From NCBI RefSeq assembly GCF_009937765.1, contig NZ_CP047089.1, forward strand, positions 3,532,272-3,596,271: a stretch of 64,000 bases of DNA. The letters run 5' to 3'. The DNA comes from Bacillus pumilus. Lineage in GTDB: Bacteria > Bacillota > Bacilli > Bacillales > Bacillaceae. Of the stretch, positions 9,498-22,127 are shown piece after piece. The notes below the pieces were generated by a model. That model was not told the DNA's origin, did no database searches, and saw nothing but the letters and a program-made list of their open reading frames with translations. The translations under genes and the position numbers were made by a program. Each line of letters begins with the position of its first letter. The first letter of the stretch is position 1.

Positions 9498-10865
9498 ATG
9501 ACGTTAGATAACAATCAATCTTTAGTAAAAACCATGTCCATTTTTCTCGTCCCGCTTTTGCTTAGCAATATTTTGCAATCAATCGGACAGCTTGTATCCA
9601 TCGTTCTTGTCGGCAGATGGATCGGAGAGGATGCAGTAGCTGCCATTTCTGCATTCTTTCCGCTTTTCTTTTTACTCGTTTCTTTTTCCATTGGAATTGG
9701 ATCGGGTAGTTCAATCCTGATCGGACAAGCGTATGGAGCAAAAAATGAACAGAGATTAAAAGAAATTATCGGCACGACGCTTTCATTCACTTTTTTGATC
9801 GGTCTTTCTTTAGCAATCATTGGAGGTTTTTTCGCCACGGACATCTTAAACCTCATGGGGACACCTGCGAATATCGTGGAAGAAAGTGCGGCTTATGCCA
9901 GAATTCTATTCATCTCAATGCCCATCTTATTTCTTTATTTTGTTTACACAACCTTCCTGCGAGGAACTGGGGATTCGAAAACACCTTTTTATTTCTTAAT
10001 GATTAGTACAGCAACGAATATTTTAATGCTGCCAATTTTATTATTTGGCTGGCTCGGACTGCCGGCGTTCGGTTTATACGGCGCTGCGTATGCTTCTGTA
10101 ATTTCAACCATTGTGACGTTTACTATTCTACATATCTACTTATATAAGACAAAGCACCCGCTTCGCATTGATGCATCGGTTAGAAAGCATTTATTGATGA
10201 AAGGGGATTTACTAAAAACATTATTAAAACTCAGCATTCCATCGAGCATTAATATGATTCTCATTTCCTTATCAGAAATTGCCGTTATTTCTTTCGTCAA
10301 TGATTATGGGTCACAGGCGACTGCTGCGTATGGCGTTGTCAATCAAGTTGTGAGCTATGTGCAGATGCCGGCGGTAAGTCTCGGCATTGCAGTCTCGATC
10401 TTTGCAGCTCAATTCATCGGTGCAGGGAATATCAACCGCTTGAAAGATGTAATAAAAATCGGGTTAGGGCTCAATTTCGCCATAGGCGGATTCATTATTA
10501 TCATCGTTTATCTCTTTGCACCACAGATTTTATCTATCTTTTTAACAGATTCTAAGACGATTGACATTGCCTATAGCTTAGTCGTCATTACATTATGGAG
10601 TTATCTTATTTTTGGAACAGCCCAAATTGTTGCTGCCACGATGAGAGCAAGTGGAACAGTTTTATGGCCAACGATCTTTAGTATTTGCTCCATCTGGCTT
10701 GTAGAAGTACCAGTTGCTTATGTGTTATCGCACTACACATCCCTTGGTATCAAGGGCATATGGATTGGCTACCCTGCGGCTTTCTTTGTGAACTTACTCC
10801 TTCAATATGGCTACTATCAGCTGGTCTGGAAGAAAAAACAGATTGTTGCGCTTGTGCAGTCATAA
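9498..10865 (+). CDS. MATE-family multidrug/sodium antiporter
   Basis: A 455-residue, very hydrophobic protein with about 12 membrane segments in two related halves (segments start near residues 11 and 245). The MatE features are visible: the N-terminal KTMSIFLVPLLLSNILQS, the loop GSGSSILIGQAYGA and FLRGTGDSKTPF. Family members export cationic drugs or metabolites in exchange for Na+ or H+. It starts 19 bases after dacC with a ribosome site (AGAGAAGGAGAA), so it may be co-transcribed with it. The substrate is not deducible. Confidence 0.9.
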   Translation: MTLDNNQSLVKTMSIFLVPLLLSNILQSIGQLVSIVLVGRWIGEDAVAAISAFFPLFFLLVSFSIGIGSGSSILIGQAYGAKNEQRLKEIIGTTLSFTFLIGLSLAIIGGFFATDILNLMGTPANIVEESAAYARILFISMPILFLYFVYTTFLRGTGDSKTPFYFLMISTATNILMLPILLFGWLGLPAFGLYGAAYASVISTIVTFTILHIYLYKTKHPLRIDASVRKHLLMKGDLLKTLLKLSIPSSINMILISLSEIAVISFVNDYGSQATAAYGVVNQVVSYVQMPAVSLGIAVSIFAAQFIGAGNINRLKDVIKIGLGLNFAIGGFIIIIVYLFAPQILSIFLTDSKTIDIAYSLVVITLWSYLIFGTAQIVAATMRASGTVLWPTIFSICSIWLVEVPVAYVLSHYTSLGIKGIWIGYPAAFFVNLLLQYGYYQLVWKKKQIVALVQS

Positions 10866-10929
10866 TGTAAACGTGTGAAACAGCATATACATACGAAGAT
10901 TTATCACTTTTCAGGAGGTGTGATCTTCT

Positions 10930-11490
10930 ATGTTTCTGAATCAAAGAAGTGAACTGAGCTCGTACAATATCGGTGATTTTTCTTATGCTGGACCAGATTT
11001 CCAAGTGCTGACATGGGGGGAAGGAACGACACTAACCATTGGAAAGTTTTGTTCCATTGCAAACGAAGTGAAAATTTTTCTTGGTGGTGAACACCGGACA
11101 GATTGGGTCACAACGTATCCGTTTAATCAAATTTTCAAAGAAGCTGCCCACATCAAAGGACATCCCAAATCAAAAGGAGATGTGCAAATAGGACACGACG
11201 TGTGGATTGGATATGGAGCGACGATTATGTCAGGAGTATGTATAGGAAACGGTGCAGTAATTGGAGCAAATAGTGTGATCACAAAAGATGTGCCGTCATA
11301 TGCCATAGCTGCAGGTAATCCGCAAAAGCTCATGAAATACCGATTTTCATCTGAAACAATTGAAAAACTTCAGTTATTAGAATGGTGGAATTTAGAGTTT
11401 ACCATCATCCAATCTATTTTTCACCTCTTACAATCTGATGATATTGAACAATGTATAAAAGTCATAGGAGACATAAAAAAGAAAGGCTGA
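10930..11490 (+). CDS. Hexapeptide-repeat (left-handed beta-helix) acetyltransferase, Vat/CatB-like
   Basis: A 186-residue trimeric-type acyltransferase. Hexapeptide repeats run from about residue 30 to 135, with the xenobiotic acetyltransferase signature GHDVWIGYGATIMSGV (about 92-107) and the catalytic-type His in GGEHRTDW (about 55-62). The family includes streptogramin and chloramphenicol acetyltransferases (Vat, CatB) but also many enzymes of unknown acceptor. Resistance should not be inferred from fold alone. AGGAGGTG lies 10 bases upstream of the ATG. Confidence 0.88.
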   Translation: MFLNQRSELSSYNIGDFSYAGPDFQVLTWGEGTTLTIGKFCSIANEVKIFLGGEHRTDWVTTYPFNQIFKEAAHIKGHPKSKGDVQIGHDVWIGYGATIMSGVCIGNGAVIGANSVITKDVPSYAIAAGNPQKLMKYRFSSETIEKLQLLEWWNLEFTIIQSIFHLLQSDDIEQCIKVIGDIKKKG

Positions 11491-11506
11491 AAAGCCTTTC
11501 TTTTTT
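11475..11506. terminator. Bidirectional terminator between acetyltransferase and collagen-like genes
   Basis: The stem AAAAAAGAAAGGCT / AGCCTTTCTTTTTT with a GAAA loop has an A tract on one side and a T tract on the other. It can end both the plus-strand acetyltransferase gene and the minus-strand collagen-like gene, whose stop lies 4 bases away. Confidence 0.9.
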
Positions 11507-11509
11507 CGT

Positions 11510-15574
<4,065 letters not shown>

Positions 15575-15618
15575 GTTTTCAAAGATCATCTTCGCCGTCT
15601 CTCAGAGGCGACTTTATT

Positions 15619-15647
15619 AATATAACATTCTATCAAGATAAAGTCAA
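15619..15647 (-). promoter_or_regulatory. rrn promoter P2
   Basis: On the minus strand, -35 TTGACT and -10 TATATT are separated by 17 bases. The position just upstream of the leader fits the proximal one of the tandem sigma-A promoters found at Bacillus rRNA operons. Confidence 0.85.
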
Positions 15648-15700
15648 CAACTTTTTTCTTTATGTTATTTAATAACCGCGCTGTTTTAGCGGCGAATACA

Positions 15701-15729
15701 AATATAACACCTTTTGAGAGAGGAAACAA
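15701..15729 (-). promoter_or_regulatory. rrn promoter P1
   Basis: On the minus strand, -35 TTGTTT and -10 TATATT are separated by 17 bases, about 80 bases upstream of P2. This is the usual tandem arrangement. Confidence 0.75.
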
Positions 15730-15809
15730 GTATTTTTTCTAAATAATTTATTTTCCCTTATCTCTACCTATATAATCATACAAAAATCGATTGTCACAGG
15801 AATTCTCTA

Positions 15810-15838
15810 TTGTTGATCTAGAAGGTCTTTAGTATATT
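15810..15838 (+). promoter_or_regulatory. Promoter of thiT
   Basis: -35 TTGTTG and -10 TATATT with a 17-base spacer, ending about 20 bases before the riboswitch. Confidence 0.6.
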
Positions 15839-15857
15839 TATAATAGAAGAAAACTAA

Positions 15858-15946
15858 ATAACCGCAGGGGGAGCTTTGTGCTGAGAGTGAACACTTGTTG
15901 TTCTGACCCTTTGAACCTGTCAGTTAATACTGAAGTAGGAATGTGG
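15858..15946 (+). promoter_or_regulatory. TPP riboswitch (THI element)
   Basis: The conserved blocks of the thiamin pyrophosphate aptamer are present in order: GGGGGAGC, GCTGAGAGTGA, GACCCTTTGAACCTG, and GTTAATACTGAAGTAGGAA. It lies in the leader of thiT, the expected place (B. subtilis yuaJ is a known TPP riboswitch target). Binding of TPP should switch the downstream expression platform off. Confidence 0.95.
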
Positions 15947-16017
15947 ATTCATTTGAATACATATGGTGTATTCAACTCGATATGTTTTTCTATGAATAAC
16001 ATACTCATCCTTACACG

Positions 16018-16056
16018 GTCTCTCCTTGCTCAATTCATGAAAAGGGAGATTTTTTT
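16018..16056 (+). terminator. Riboswitch expression platform: terminator / ribosome-site hairpin before thiT
   Basis: TCTCTCCTT pairs imperfectly with AAGGGAGA, followed by seven T's that abut the ATG of thiT. The 3' arm of the hairpin is itself the ribosome site (AAAAGGGAG). The same structure could therefore act as a terminator and hide the ribosome site. Confidence 0.65.
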
Positions 16057-16632
16057 ATGCAGCAATCAAACCAATTGGTACGACTGATGGAAATCGCAAT
16101 TATGACTTCACTTGCACTTGTATTAGATTACTTATCAGGTCTCTTTTTAAGAATGCCGAATGGCGGATCTCTTGCGCTGATTATGATCCCCGTCATTCTT
16201 ATGTCTATTAGATGGGGAATATCAACCGGGTTTATCATTGGCGTGCTTATTGCAGGCCTTCAGCTAATGAATGGCCCTATTATCGCTACACCAGTTCAAG
16301 GATTCCTCGATTATTTCGTCGCATCTGTTGTCATTTCCCTAAGCGGCCTATTTGCTGGATTGATTAAAAAAGCCATTCAGGATCAAAAGCGAAAGCAGCA
16401 ATTCTTCTATATTACTTTATCCGTATTTGTTGCAAGTTTCTTCAGACTGTTGACATTCTTTATTTCTGGTGTTGTTTTCTTTTCTCAGTATGCACCAAAA
16501 GGAACGCCAGGTTGGGTTTACTCTTTAATTTATAACAGCACATATATGGTTCCTTCATTTATTATTTGCAGTATCGTTCTTTGCATACTCATACCAAGTG
16601 CATCTCGTTTGGTTTTTCCTCACAAAAAATAA
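16057..16632 (+). CDS. thiT: Thiamine ECF transporter substrate-binding protein
   Basis: A 191-residue integral membrane protein with about six membrane segments, the S-component of an energy-coupling factor transporter that takes up thiamine with the shared EcfAA'T module. The substrate assignment rests on the TPP riboswitch directly upstream and on gene order: in B. subtilis yuaJ (thiT) also sits next to an rrn operon and yuaI. The ThiT-type N-terminus (MEIAIMTSLALVLDYLSG) and the NGGSLALIMIPVI segment fit the family. It is single and followed by a hairpin terminator. Confidence 0.92.
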   Translation: MQQSNQLVRLMEIAIMTSLALVLDYLSGLFLRMPNGGSLALIMIPVILMSIRWGISTGFIIGVLIAGLQLMNGPIIATPVQGFLDYFVASVVISLSGLFAGLIKKAIQDQKRKQQFFYITLSVFVASFFRLLTFFISGVVFFSQYAPKGTPGWVYSLIYNSTYMVPSFIICSIVLCILIPSASRLVFPHKK

Positions 16633-16660
16633 CTGGCTGATTTCAGCTGGTTATTTTTTT
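16624..16660 (+). terminator. Terminator after thiT
   Basis: AAATAACTGGCTG and CAGCTGGTTATTT pair, followed by a T run, starting at the thiT stop codon. Confidence 0.8.
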
Positions 16661-16724
16661 ATGCATAAATTGCCGCTCTATGGAATCTATTAATAGTAGA
16701 AGATTTCATGTTGGAGGTACATCA

Positions 16725-16913
16725 ATGAACCCTTACTCCATTATGCTGTGCTGTTATATTCTCAGTCTTGCTTATTTTTTGGCAGGTTTCTATGAAGCTT
16801 TAAAGATAGCAGGAATAAAAGGAAAAGTAGAAGCTTCTCCTCTTATCTCTTATATGTTGCTAGCGGTGCTTTTCACATTTTTCTCTCATTATTATTGGAA
16901 GCTGACGATTTAA
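16725..16913 (+). CDS. Small membrane protein of unknown function
   Basis: A 62-residue protein with two hydrophobic segments (about residues 4-26 and 40-60) around a short polar loop. The start at 16725 is supported by TTGGAGG 7 bases upstream; the frame is open further up without such a site. I do not recognise a family. Its last 41 bases overlap the 3' end of the convergent acetyltransferase gene, so the two may interfere at the mRNA level. Confidence 0.55.
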   Translation: MNPYSIMLCCYILSLAYFLAGFYEALKIAGIKGKVEASPLISYMLLAVLFTFFSHYYWKLTI

Positions 16914-17427
16914 TTCGGTGTAGATGGTCATTTAATACAGGTAGCTCCCACCCGTACCCTATTTCATCATGCTTCTCGCCAGCCAGCTCGAACTGGCTGG
17001 TAACGACAAAATGAGGTTGAAGCTTTTGATAAAAATGCTTTGCCGAGTTTTGTTCAAATACCCACAGTAGTATATTTTGATACCCTTTCTCTATTAAATA
17101 ACGCACTCCTTCTGCAATTAAAGCAATTCCTGCTCCTGATCTCTGTTTCTTTTGCAATAAATAGATCGCGTAAAGTTCTCCATCATATGTTGGATACCTC
17201 TCATCACGTTGTTTTCCAAAAGAAGCAAAACCAAATACCCCCTCGGCATCTTCTGCGACAAACGTCCCTTCAAGTGACATTCTTCTCCAGCTCTCTTCTC
17301 GCTCTTCTATTTTTAAACCATCCAAATAATCCTGATTGATAATACCTTGATAAGTCGTCTGCCAGCTCTTCACATGTATTTCGGCGATTTTAGGAATATC
17401 TTGTTGTACAGCATGTCTCACCTTCAT
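16873..17427 (-). CDS. yuaI: GNAT-family N-acetyltransferase (YuaI-like)
   Basis: About 184 residues of the GCN5-related acetyltransferase fold. The acetyl-CoA loop region is around LLQKKQRSGAGIALIAEGV (about 93-111; the usual Q/R-x-x-G-x-G/A motif is QRSGAG). WVFEQNSAKHFYQK (about 126-139) is the typical WV...N..A..FY element. The ATG at 17427 is preferred because GAAGGAG lies 8-10 bases before it. The C-terminal 20 residues after GYGWELP look like a read-through tail overlapping the convergent small gene. The substrate is unknown. Position beside thiT and floT matches yuaI of B. subtilis. Confidence 0.85.
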   Translation of the reverse strand: MKVRHAVQQDIPKIAEIHVKSWQTTYQGIINQDYLDGLKIEEREESWRRMSLEGTFVAEDAEGVFGFASFGKQRDERYPTYDGELYAIYLLQKKQRSGAGIALIAEGVRYLIEKGYQNILLWVFEQNSAKHFYQKLQPHFVVTSQFELAGEKHDEIGYGWELPVLNDHLHRIKSSASNNNERKM

Positions 17428-17511
17428 CCGCGCCACTCCTTCTCATTTTTTCACCATATCTTTATTATGATAAATTCCTATTTCCTAAAATTCAACCAGT
17501 AAAGGATATCC

Positions 17512-17541
17512 GTTGACATTTTGTCAACACACCTTTATATT
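17512..17541 (+). promoter_or_regulatory. Sigma-A promoter with a palindrome over the -35 box
   Basis: -35 TTGACA (17513-17518) and -10 TATATT (17536-17541) with a 17-base spacer form a near-consensus promoter. A perfect 7-bp inverted repeat, GTTGACA-TTT-TGTCAAC (17512-17528), covers the -35 box and looks like a repressor operator, plausibly for the XRE protein encoded just downstream. Confidence 0.75.
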
Positions 17542-17595
17542 GAGTACGACTTCTTCTATAGAAGAGTTGATACATCATACAAAGGATGGCGTAAA

Positions 17596-18231
17596 ATGGA
17601 TTCTAAAACAACTGAGCTTGGGACTCTTTTAATGGAAAGATTGCAACAACGTTCTTTATCTTTAAGAGAGCTCAGCACATACACAGAAATTGATAAAGCG
17701 ACACTGTCTCGAATCATGAACGGAAAAAGAAAACCAACTTTGAATCATCTGCAGCGGCTTTCAGATTCTCTCAACCTATCATTAGATCAACTATTAGCTG
17801 CTGCTGGGTTTCCAATCAAAAACGAAAAGGTACATAGTGATACGTTCATCCAAGCGGTAGAAGAGATCGAAACAACACTGAAAGATCAGGAGGTCTATGA
17901 CGGTACATTTAGTCAGACGAAATTGAAACAAAAGCTAAACGAATATGAGACCTATAGCCAAACAAACGAGGGAAAAGAAACGATCTCGGCAAAGTTTGAG
18001 AAAAAGATGGAGACGCTAAACGGCATCGGACCATTCCTTCAGCATTTGAAAGACATGTACAGCTTATTCATGACCGGACGAGGTACTTCTCGAGAATTAA
18101 TGCTGATGGGGGGCGCGCTCCTTTATTTCATTATGCCTGTTGATTTAATACCAGATTATATTTTTCCGATCGGCTACATTGATGATGCTGCGGCTGTGAA
18201 AATCGTCATAGACCAGCTGACAAATAGGTAA
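17596..18231 (+). CDS. XRE-type regulator fused to a DUF1232 membrane-associated domain
   Basis: About 211 residues. The N-terminal helix-turn-helix spans about residues 10-65 (LRELSTYTEIDKATLSRIMN). A charged linker rich in Lys and Glu follows, then a C-terminal DUF1232 domain (about 165-205) with the typical hydrophobic LLYFIMPVDLIPDYIFPIGY. The start ATG at 17596 has AAAGGATGG 6 bases upstream. It directly precedes two RodA/FtsW-type genes (14 bases), so it likely shares a transcript with them and may regulate them and itself through the palindrome in its promoter. Its signal is unknown. Confidence 0.8.
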   Translation: MDSKTTELGTLLMERLQQRSLSLRELSTYTEIDKATLSRIMNGKRKPTLNHLQRLSDSLNLSLDQLLAAAGFPIKNEKVHSDTFIQAVEEIETTLKDQEVYDGTFSQTKLKQKLNEYETYSQTNEGKETISAKFEKKMETLNGIGPFLQHLKDMYSLFMTGRGTSRELMLMGGALLYFIMPVDLIPDYIFPIGYIDDAAAVKIVIDQLTNR

Positions 18232-18245
18232 CAGGAAAAGAAGCT

Positions 18246-19400
18246 ATGAAAAAACAGTACAGCATTGACTTCATCCTTTTACTCACTGTCATTTGTTTCT
18301 TTGTCATCAGCCTGATAGCTGTATATAGCGGATCGGGGCAGTATGAAACGCAGGATATGTTTTATTTCGTCAAAAGACAAATCTTCTGGTATATCGTCGG
18401 CTTTGGTCTCATGGCCATAGCTGCATACTTTGATTATGAATTGCTTGAGCGTTTATCTTTTCGGTTATTTGCAGGTGGTATTTTTCTCATTATTCTTGTG
18501 CACTTTTTTGGAACGAGTCAAAACGGTTCGCAAAGGTGGATCAGCTTCGGTTCAATCAAAGTTCAGCCATCAGAGTTCATGAAAATTTTTATGATCTTGC
18601 TTCTAGCGGCTGTGCTGAACCAATACAAGCATCAGCGATTCTCGTTTAAAGAAAGTATCATTCCTACAAGTAAAGTCGTTTGCTGGACCGTTGTTCCTTT
18701 TTTCCTCATTTTAGTTCAGCCTGATTTAGGGACAGCGCTCGTCGTATTATCTATCGCCTTTACACTAATGCTTGTTTCAGGGATTTCTAGCAAGATGATG
18801 GCCGCATTAACGGCTTCTTTTCTGGCATTTCTTTCATTTTTGGTCTACTTACACAACGAACATTTTGAGCATTTCACAAAAATCATTAAGCCACATCAGC
18901 TTGATCGCATTTATGGCTGGCTCTCTCCCGATGAATTTGATTCAACATACGGGTATCAGCTGAAACAATCGATGCTCGGTATTGGATCAGGTCAATTATC
19001 AGGAAGCGGTTTTACAAAGGGGCATCAAGTACAAGGCGGTAATATCCCTGAAGCGCATACGGATTTTATCTTTGCCGTCATTGGTGAGGAGTTTGGTTTT
19101 ATCGGCGCCTCCCTTTTAATGTGTTTGTACTTGATGATGATTTACCGAATTATTCATGTGGCTATGCACGCGAATACGCTTTATGGTTTGTACATATGTG
19201 CGGGTGTCGTTGGACTGATCGTGTTTCAAGTTTTCCAAAACGTAGGAATGACAATTGGATTAATGCCTGTAACAGGACTCGCGCTTCCTTTTATCAGCTA
19301 TGGAGGCAGTGCGCTACTCACTAACATGATTGCCATTGGCCTCGTGTTTAGTGTCAATATCAGATCATCATCCTATATGTTCGGAGACAATTGGAATTGA
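18246..19400 (+). CDS. RodA/FtsW/SpoVE (SEDS) family protein, copy 1
   Basis: A 384-residue polytopic membrane protein with about ten segments. SEDS proteins polymerise lipid II into glycan strands together with a class B penicillin-binding protein. Family signatures are visible: the GSQRWISFGSIKVQPSEFMK block (about 96-115), the QPDLGTALV segment (about 158-166), EAHTDFIFAVIGEEFG (about 270-285) and GLALPFISYGGSA near the C-terminus. No partner PBP gene is adjacent. It overlaps the next gene, a second SEDS paralogue, by about 10 bases or abuts it. Confidence 0.9.
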   Translation: MKKQYSIDFILLLTVICFFVISLIAVYSGSGQYETQDMFYFVKRQIFWYIVGFGLMAIAAYFDYELLERLSFRLFAGGIFLIILVHFFGTSQNGSQRWISFGSIKVQPSEFMKIFMILLLAAVLNQYKHQRFSFKESIIPTSKVVCWTVVPFFLILVQPDLGTALVVLSIAFTLMLVSGISSKMMAALTASFLAFLSFLVYLHNEHFEHFTKIIKPHQLDRIYGWLSPDEFDSTYGYQLKQSMLGIGSGQLSGSGFTKGHQVQGGNIPEAHTDFIFAVIGEEFGFIGASLLMCLYLMMIYRIIHVAMHANTLYGLYICAGVVGLIVFQVFQNVGMTIGLMPVTGLALPFISYGGSALLTNMIAIGLVFSVNIRSSSYMFGDNWN

Positions 19401-20539
19401 AGATGGTAACATTTTTTCTATCTCATCTCAAAAGAGTCGACCTCGTTCTTGTTGGAACAATTGCGTTCCTCTGTTTATTTGGTTTACTGATGGTGTACAG
19501 TGCTAGTTATCCTTTAGGAGAAGTGAAGTATGAGAAAGGCAGCTATTTCTTTATTAAACAATGGCAATGGCTCCTGATTGGAGGATTCTTTTTCTTCATT
19601 GCTGCTCTTTTCCCTTATCAGATTTATCGTAAATGGATCAAGTGGCTTGTCATGCTGTCATTGCTATGTCTCATTCTAGTTCTGCTTCCTGGAATCGGTG
19701 TTGTGAAAAACAATTCTCAGCGATGGATTCAGCTGGGCTCTCTTATGCTCCAACCTTCTGAAGCTGTGAAACTAGTGATGGTGATTTATTTTGCCTATGT
19801 GTACGCGAAAAAACAGGCGTACATTACCTCTTTTAAAAGAGGTGTAATGCCGCCACTGATCCTTTTAAGTTTTGTTTTTTTATTCATCTTAAAACAGCCT
19901 GATTTAGGCACAGCTGTGTCTATTTTATTAAGCTGCGGCATTATTTTATTGTGCGCTGGACTGAAAACGCGCCATCTCATTTTACTAGGATCGATTGCCG
20001 CAGCAGGCATCACTTTTTTTGCAGTGACAGCTCCATACCGTTTGAAGCGGCTGACTTCTTTTCGTGATCCTTTTCAGTATGAAGATGGAGATGGCTATCA
20101 GCTCATTCATTCGTATCTCGCCATGAATTCAGGCGGGCTGACAGGGAATGGCTTAGGAGGGAGCATTCAAAAGCTAGGCTTTCTTCCTGAAGCCCATACG
20201 GATTTTATTATGGCCATTATCAGTGAAGAGCTGGGCATCATGGGGGTGTTGATTGTGATGGGCGCATATCTACTCATCATGTATCGCGCAATGCGAATTG
20301 TGCATGCTTTACAAGACCCTTTTGGAAAACTGTTAACGATTGGGCTTACGTTTCAGATCATACTCCAAGCCGTCTTTAATTTAGGCGCTGTCTTTGGTCT
20401 TCTTCCGATCACAGGCATTCCGCTTCCCTTCATTAGTTATGGCGGCTCCTCCCTAGTGTTCATGATGATATCTGCTGGTATTCTCGTAAATCTTTCTTCA
20501 TATGTAAATAGGAATCCATACTGGGCACATGCCAAATAG
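19391..20539 (+). CDS. RodA/FtsW/SpoVE (SEDS) family protein, copy 2
   Basis: About 380 residues, clearly paralogous to the preceding gene. It has the same blocks: NSQRWIQLGSLMLQPSEAVK, KQPDLGTAVS, EAHTDFIMAIISEELG and IPLPFISYGGSS. The start is uncertain: TTG at 19391 overlaps the stop of the first copy, and ATG at 19403 gives MVTFFLSHL. The pair with its XRE-DUF1232 regulator is additional to the usual rodA, ftsW and spoVE of Bacillus, so it may act in a special condition such as envelope stress. That is inference. Confidence 0.88.
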   Translation: MELKMVTFFLSHLKRVDLVLVGTIAFLCLFGLLMVYSASYPLGEVKYEKGSYFFIKQWQWLLIGGFFFFIAALFPYQIYRKWIKWLVMLSLLCLILVLLPGIGVVKNNSQRWIQLGSLMLQPSEAVKLVMVIYFAYVYAKKQAYITSFKRGVMPPLILLSFVFLFILKQPDLGTAVSILLSCGIILLCAGLKTRHLILLGSIAAAGITFFAVTAPYRLKRLTSFRDPFQYEDGDGYQLIHSYLAMNSGGLTGNGLGGSIQKLGFLPEAHTDFIMAIISEELGIMGVLIVMGAYLLIMYRAMRIVHALQDPFGKLLTIGLTFQIILQAVFNLGAVFGLLPITGIPLPFISYGGSSLVFMMISAGILVNLSSYVNRNPYWAHAK

Positions 20540-20564
20540 ACACCTTCTGATGGAAGGTGTCTAT
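20536..20564. terminator. Bidirectional terminator between SEDS copy 2 and floT
   Basis: ATAGACACCTTC and GGAAGGTGTCTAT form a perfect stem with a 4-base TGAT loop between converging genes. The T tract is weak. Confidence 0.65.
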
Positions 20565-20568
20565 GATT

Positions 20569-22116
20569 TTATTCTTCTATTTGAGTATCAGCGATCTCTT
20601 TTTTTCTTGGTTGTTTGATTTCATTCGTTAGTTCCTGAATGCTTTGCTTCACATTGCCTTTTCCGGAAAAGTTCTCAATAATTTCTTTGACATCAATTCC
20701 AGAGGATGCTTTCAGACTTTCTTGTAGACTGGACATGAGGTTTGTAGCATAGCCAGTGACTTTATTGGCTCCGCTACCTTCTCCGTTACCTCCCGTATCC
20801 ACAACCGTAATTTTATCAATATTAGAAAGTGGTGCAGATACTTGCTTCGCATATTCAGGAAGCATTTTCACGATCATATCAAGGATCGCTGCCTGACCAT
20901 ACTGTTCAAATGCTTCAGCGATTTTCTCTTTCGTTTCTGCTTCCGCAAGACCTTTCAGTCTAATGACCTCTGCTTCAGTTTCCCCTTTCGCACGATCCGC
21001 TTCCGCTTTGGCAAGCCCGTCAATTCGGACTTTCTCAGCTTCTGCTTTTGCCATTGCTTCAATGCTGTATTTCTTAGCATCCGCTTCTGCAAGGCGTTTC
21101 GCTTTTTCCGCTGCAGCTGACTGCTCAACAGCATAACGGTCTGCATCTGCTTTCTTTTTCACTTCAGAATCGTATTGACGCTCACGACGCTGAATCTCTT
21201 TTTCTTCTAATTCAATTTGCTTCTGTCGTTCAATGATCTTTACTTGCATTTCTTGTTCAGTTACGTGCTGACGATTACGAGCTGTTTCAAGATCGTACGC
21301 TTGGTCGGCGCTTGCTTTTGCTGTATCTTGTTCACGTCTGAATTCTGCTCTTTTCAGCTCATTGATTTTTTCTGCTTCAGCGATTTCAGTAGCACGCTCA
21401 AGCTCAGATTTCTTCGCATCTTTATCTGCTTCTGCACGTTTGATACGTGTTTCTTTATCTGCTTCTGCTGTCGCAATATCTGCATCGCGTTTCACTTGGG
21501 CAATTCTTGGTTTACCTAGTGATTCTAAATAGCCATTTTTATCACGGACATCTTTGATGGTAAACGATACAATGACGAGGCCCATTTTTGCTAAGTCTTG
21601 AGAAGCGACACGCTGTACTTCTTGAGAAAATTTCTCTCTGTTTTTATAAATCTCTTCAACTGTCATTGACCCTAAAATGGAGCGAAGGTGTCCTTCTAGT
21701 ACTTCTCTCGCTTCGTTTTCGCGGTCTTCTTTTGTTTTACCTAAAAACTGCTCGGCAGCAGTAGCAATTTCTTCAATCGATCCACCAATTTTAATGATGG
21801 CCGTTCCGTCTGCCATGACTGGTACACCTTGTTCAGTATAGACTTCAGGCGTTGAAACATCTAGCTTGCTAGATAGTAAGCTGAGCGGCTCTGCTTGTTG
21901 AAAAACAGGGAGTACAAAGGTACCTCCACCTCTTACAATCTTAATCTTGTTTCCACCTTCATCGACGTGGACATTTTTACTTCCGAGGTAACTTCCTGTG
22001 ACGATTAATGCTTCATCTGGACCAGCTGTCCGGTATTTCGAAACAAATACACCAATAAGTGCAATTAAAATCACAAGCACAATTCCAATAATAATTAAAA
22101 TAGTTGTTCCTGGCAT
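20569..22116 (-). CDS. floT: Flotillin-like protein FloT (YuaG)
   Basis: A 515-residue membrane-anchored flotillin that organises functional membrane microdomains. There is one N-terminal hydrophobic segment (about 5-27), then a PHB/SPFH domain (about 30-200). A long Ala/Glu/Lys-rich coiled coil (about 200-400) has the flotillin heptad pattern (AEADKETRIKRAEADKDAKK), and a less ordered C-terminal tail follows. It lies 11 bases downstream of yuaF on the same strand, so yuaF-floT form an operon behind a sigma-W promoter, as in B. subtilis. Confidence 0.96.
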   Translation of the reverse strand: MPGTTILIIIGIVLVILIALIGVFVSKYRTAGPDEALIVTGSYLGSKNVHVDEGGNKIKIVRGGGTFVLPVFQQAEPLSLLSSKLDVSTPEVYTEQGVPVMADGTAIIKIGGSIEEIATAAEQFLGKTKEDRENEAREVLEGHLRSILGSMTVEEIYKNREKFSQEVQRVASQDLAKMGLVIVSFTIKDVRDKNGYLESLGKPRIAQVKRDADIATAEADKETRIKRAEADKDAKKSELERATEIAEAEKINELKRAEFRREQDTAKASADQAYDLETARNRQHVTEQEMQVKIIERQKQIELEEKEIQRRERQYDSEVKKKADADRYAVEQSAAAEKAKRLAEADAKKYSIEAMAKAEAEKVRIDGLAKAEADRAKGETEAEVIRLKGLAEAETKEKIAEAFEQYGQAAILDMIVKMLPEYAKQVSAPLSNIDKITVVDTGGNGEGSGANKVTGYATNLMSSLQESLKASSGIDVKEIIENFSGKGNVKQSIQELTNEIKQPRKKEIADTQIEE

Positions 22117-22127
22117 AGCATTCCCTC

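Noticed and set aside
10930..11490. Antibiotic-resistance acetyltransferase (Vat/CatB)
   Set aside because: The hexapeptide fold and motif are shared with many non-resistance enzymes; no resistance claim is made.
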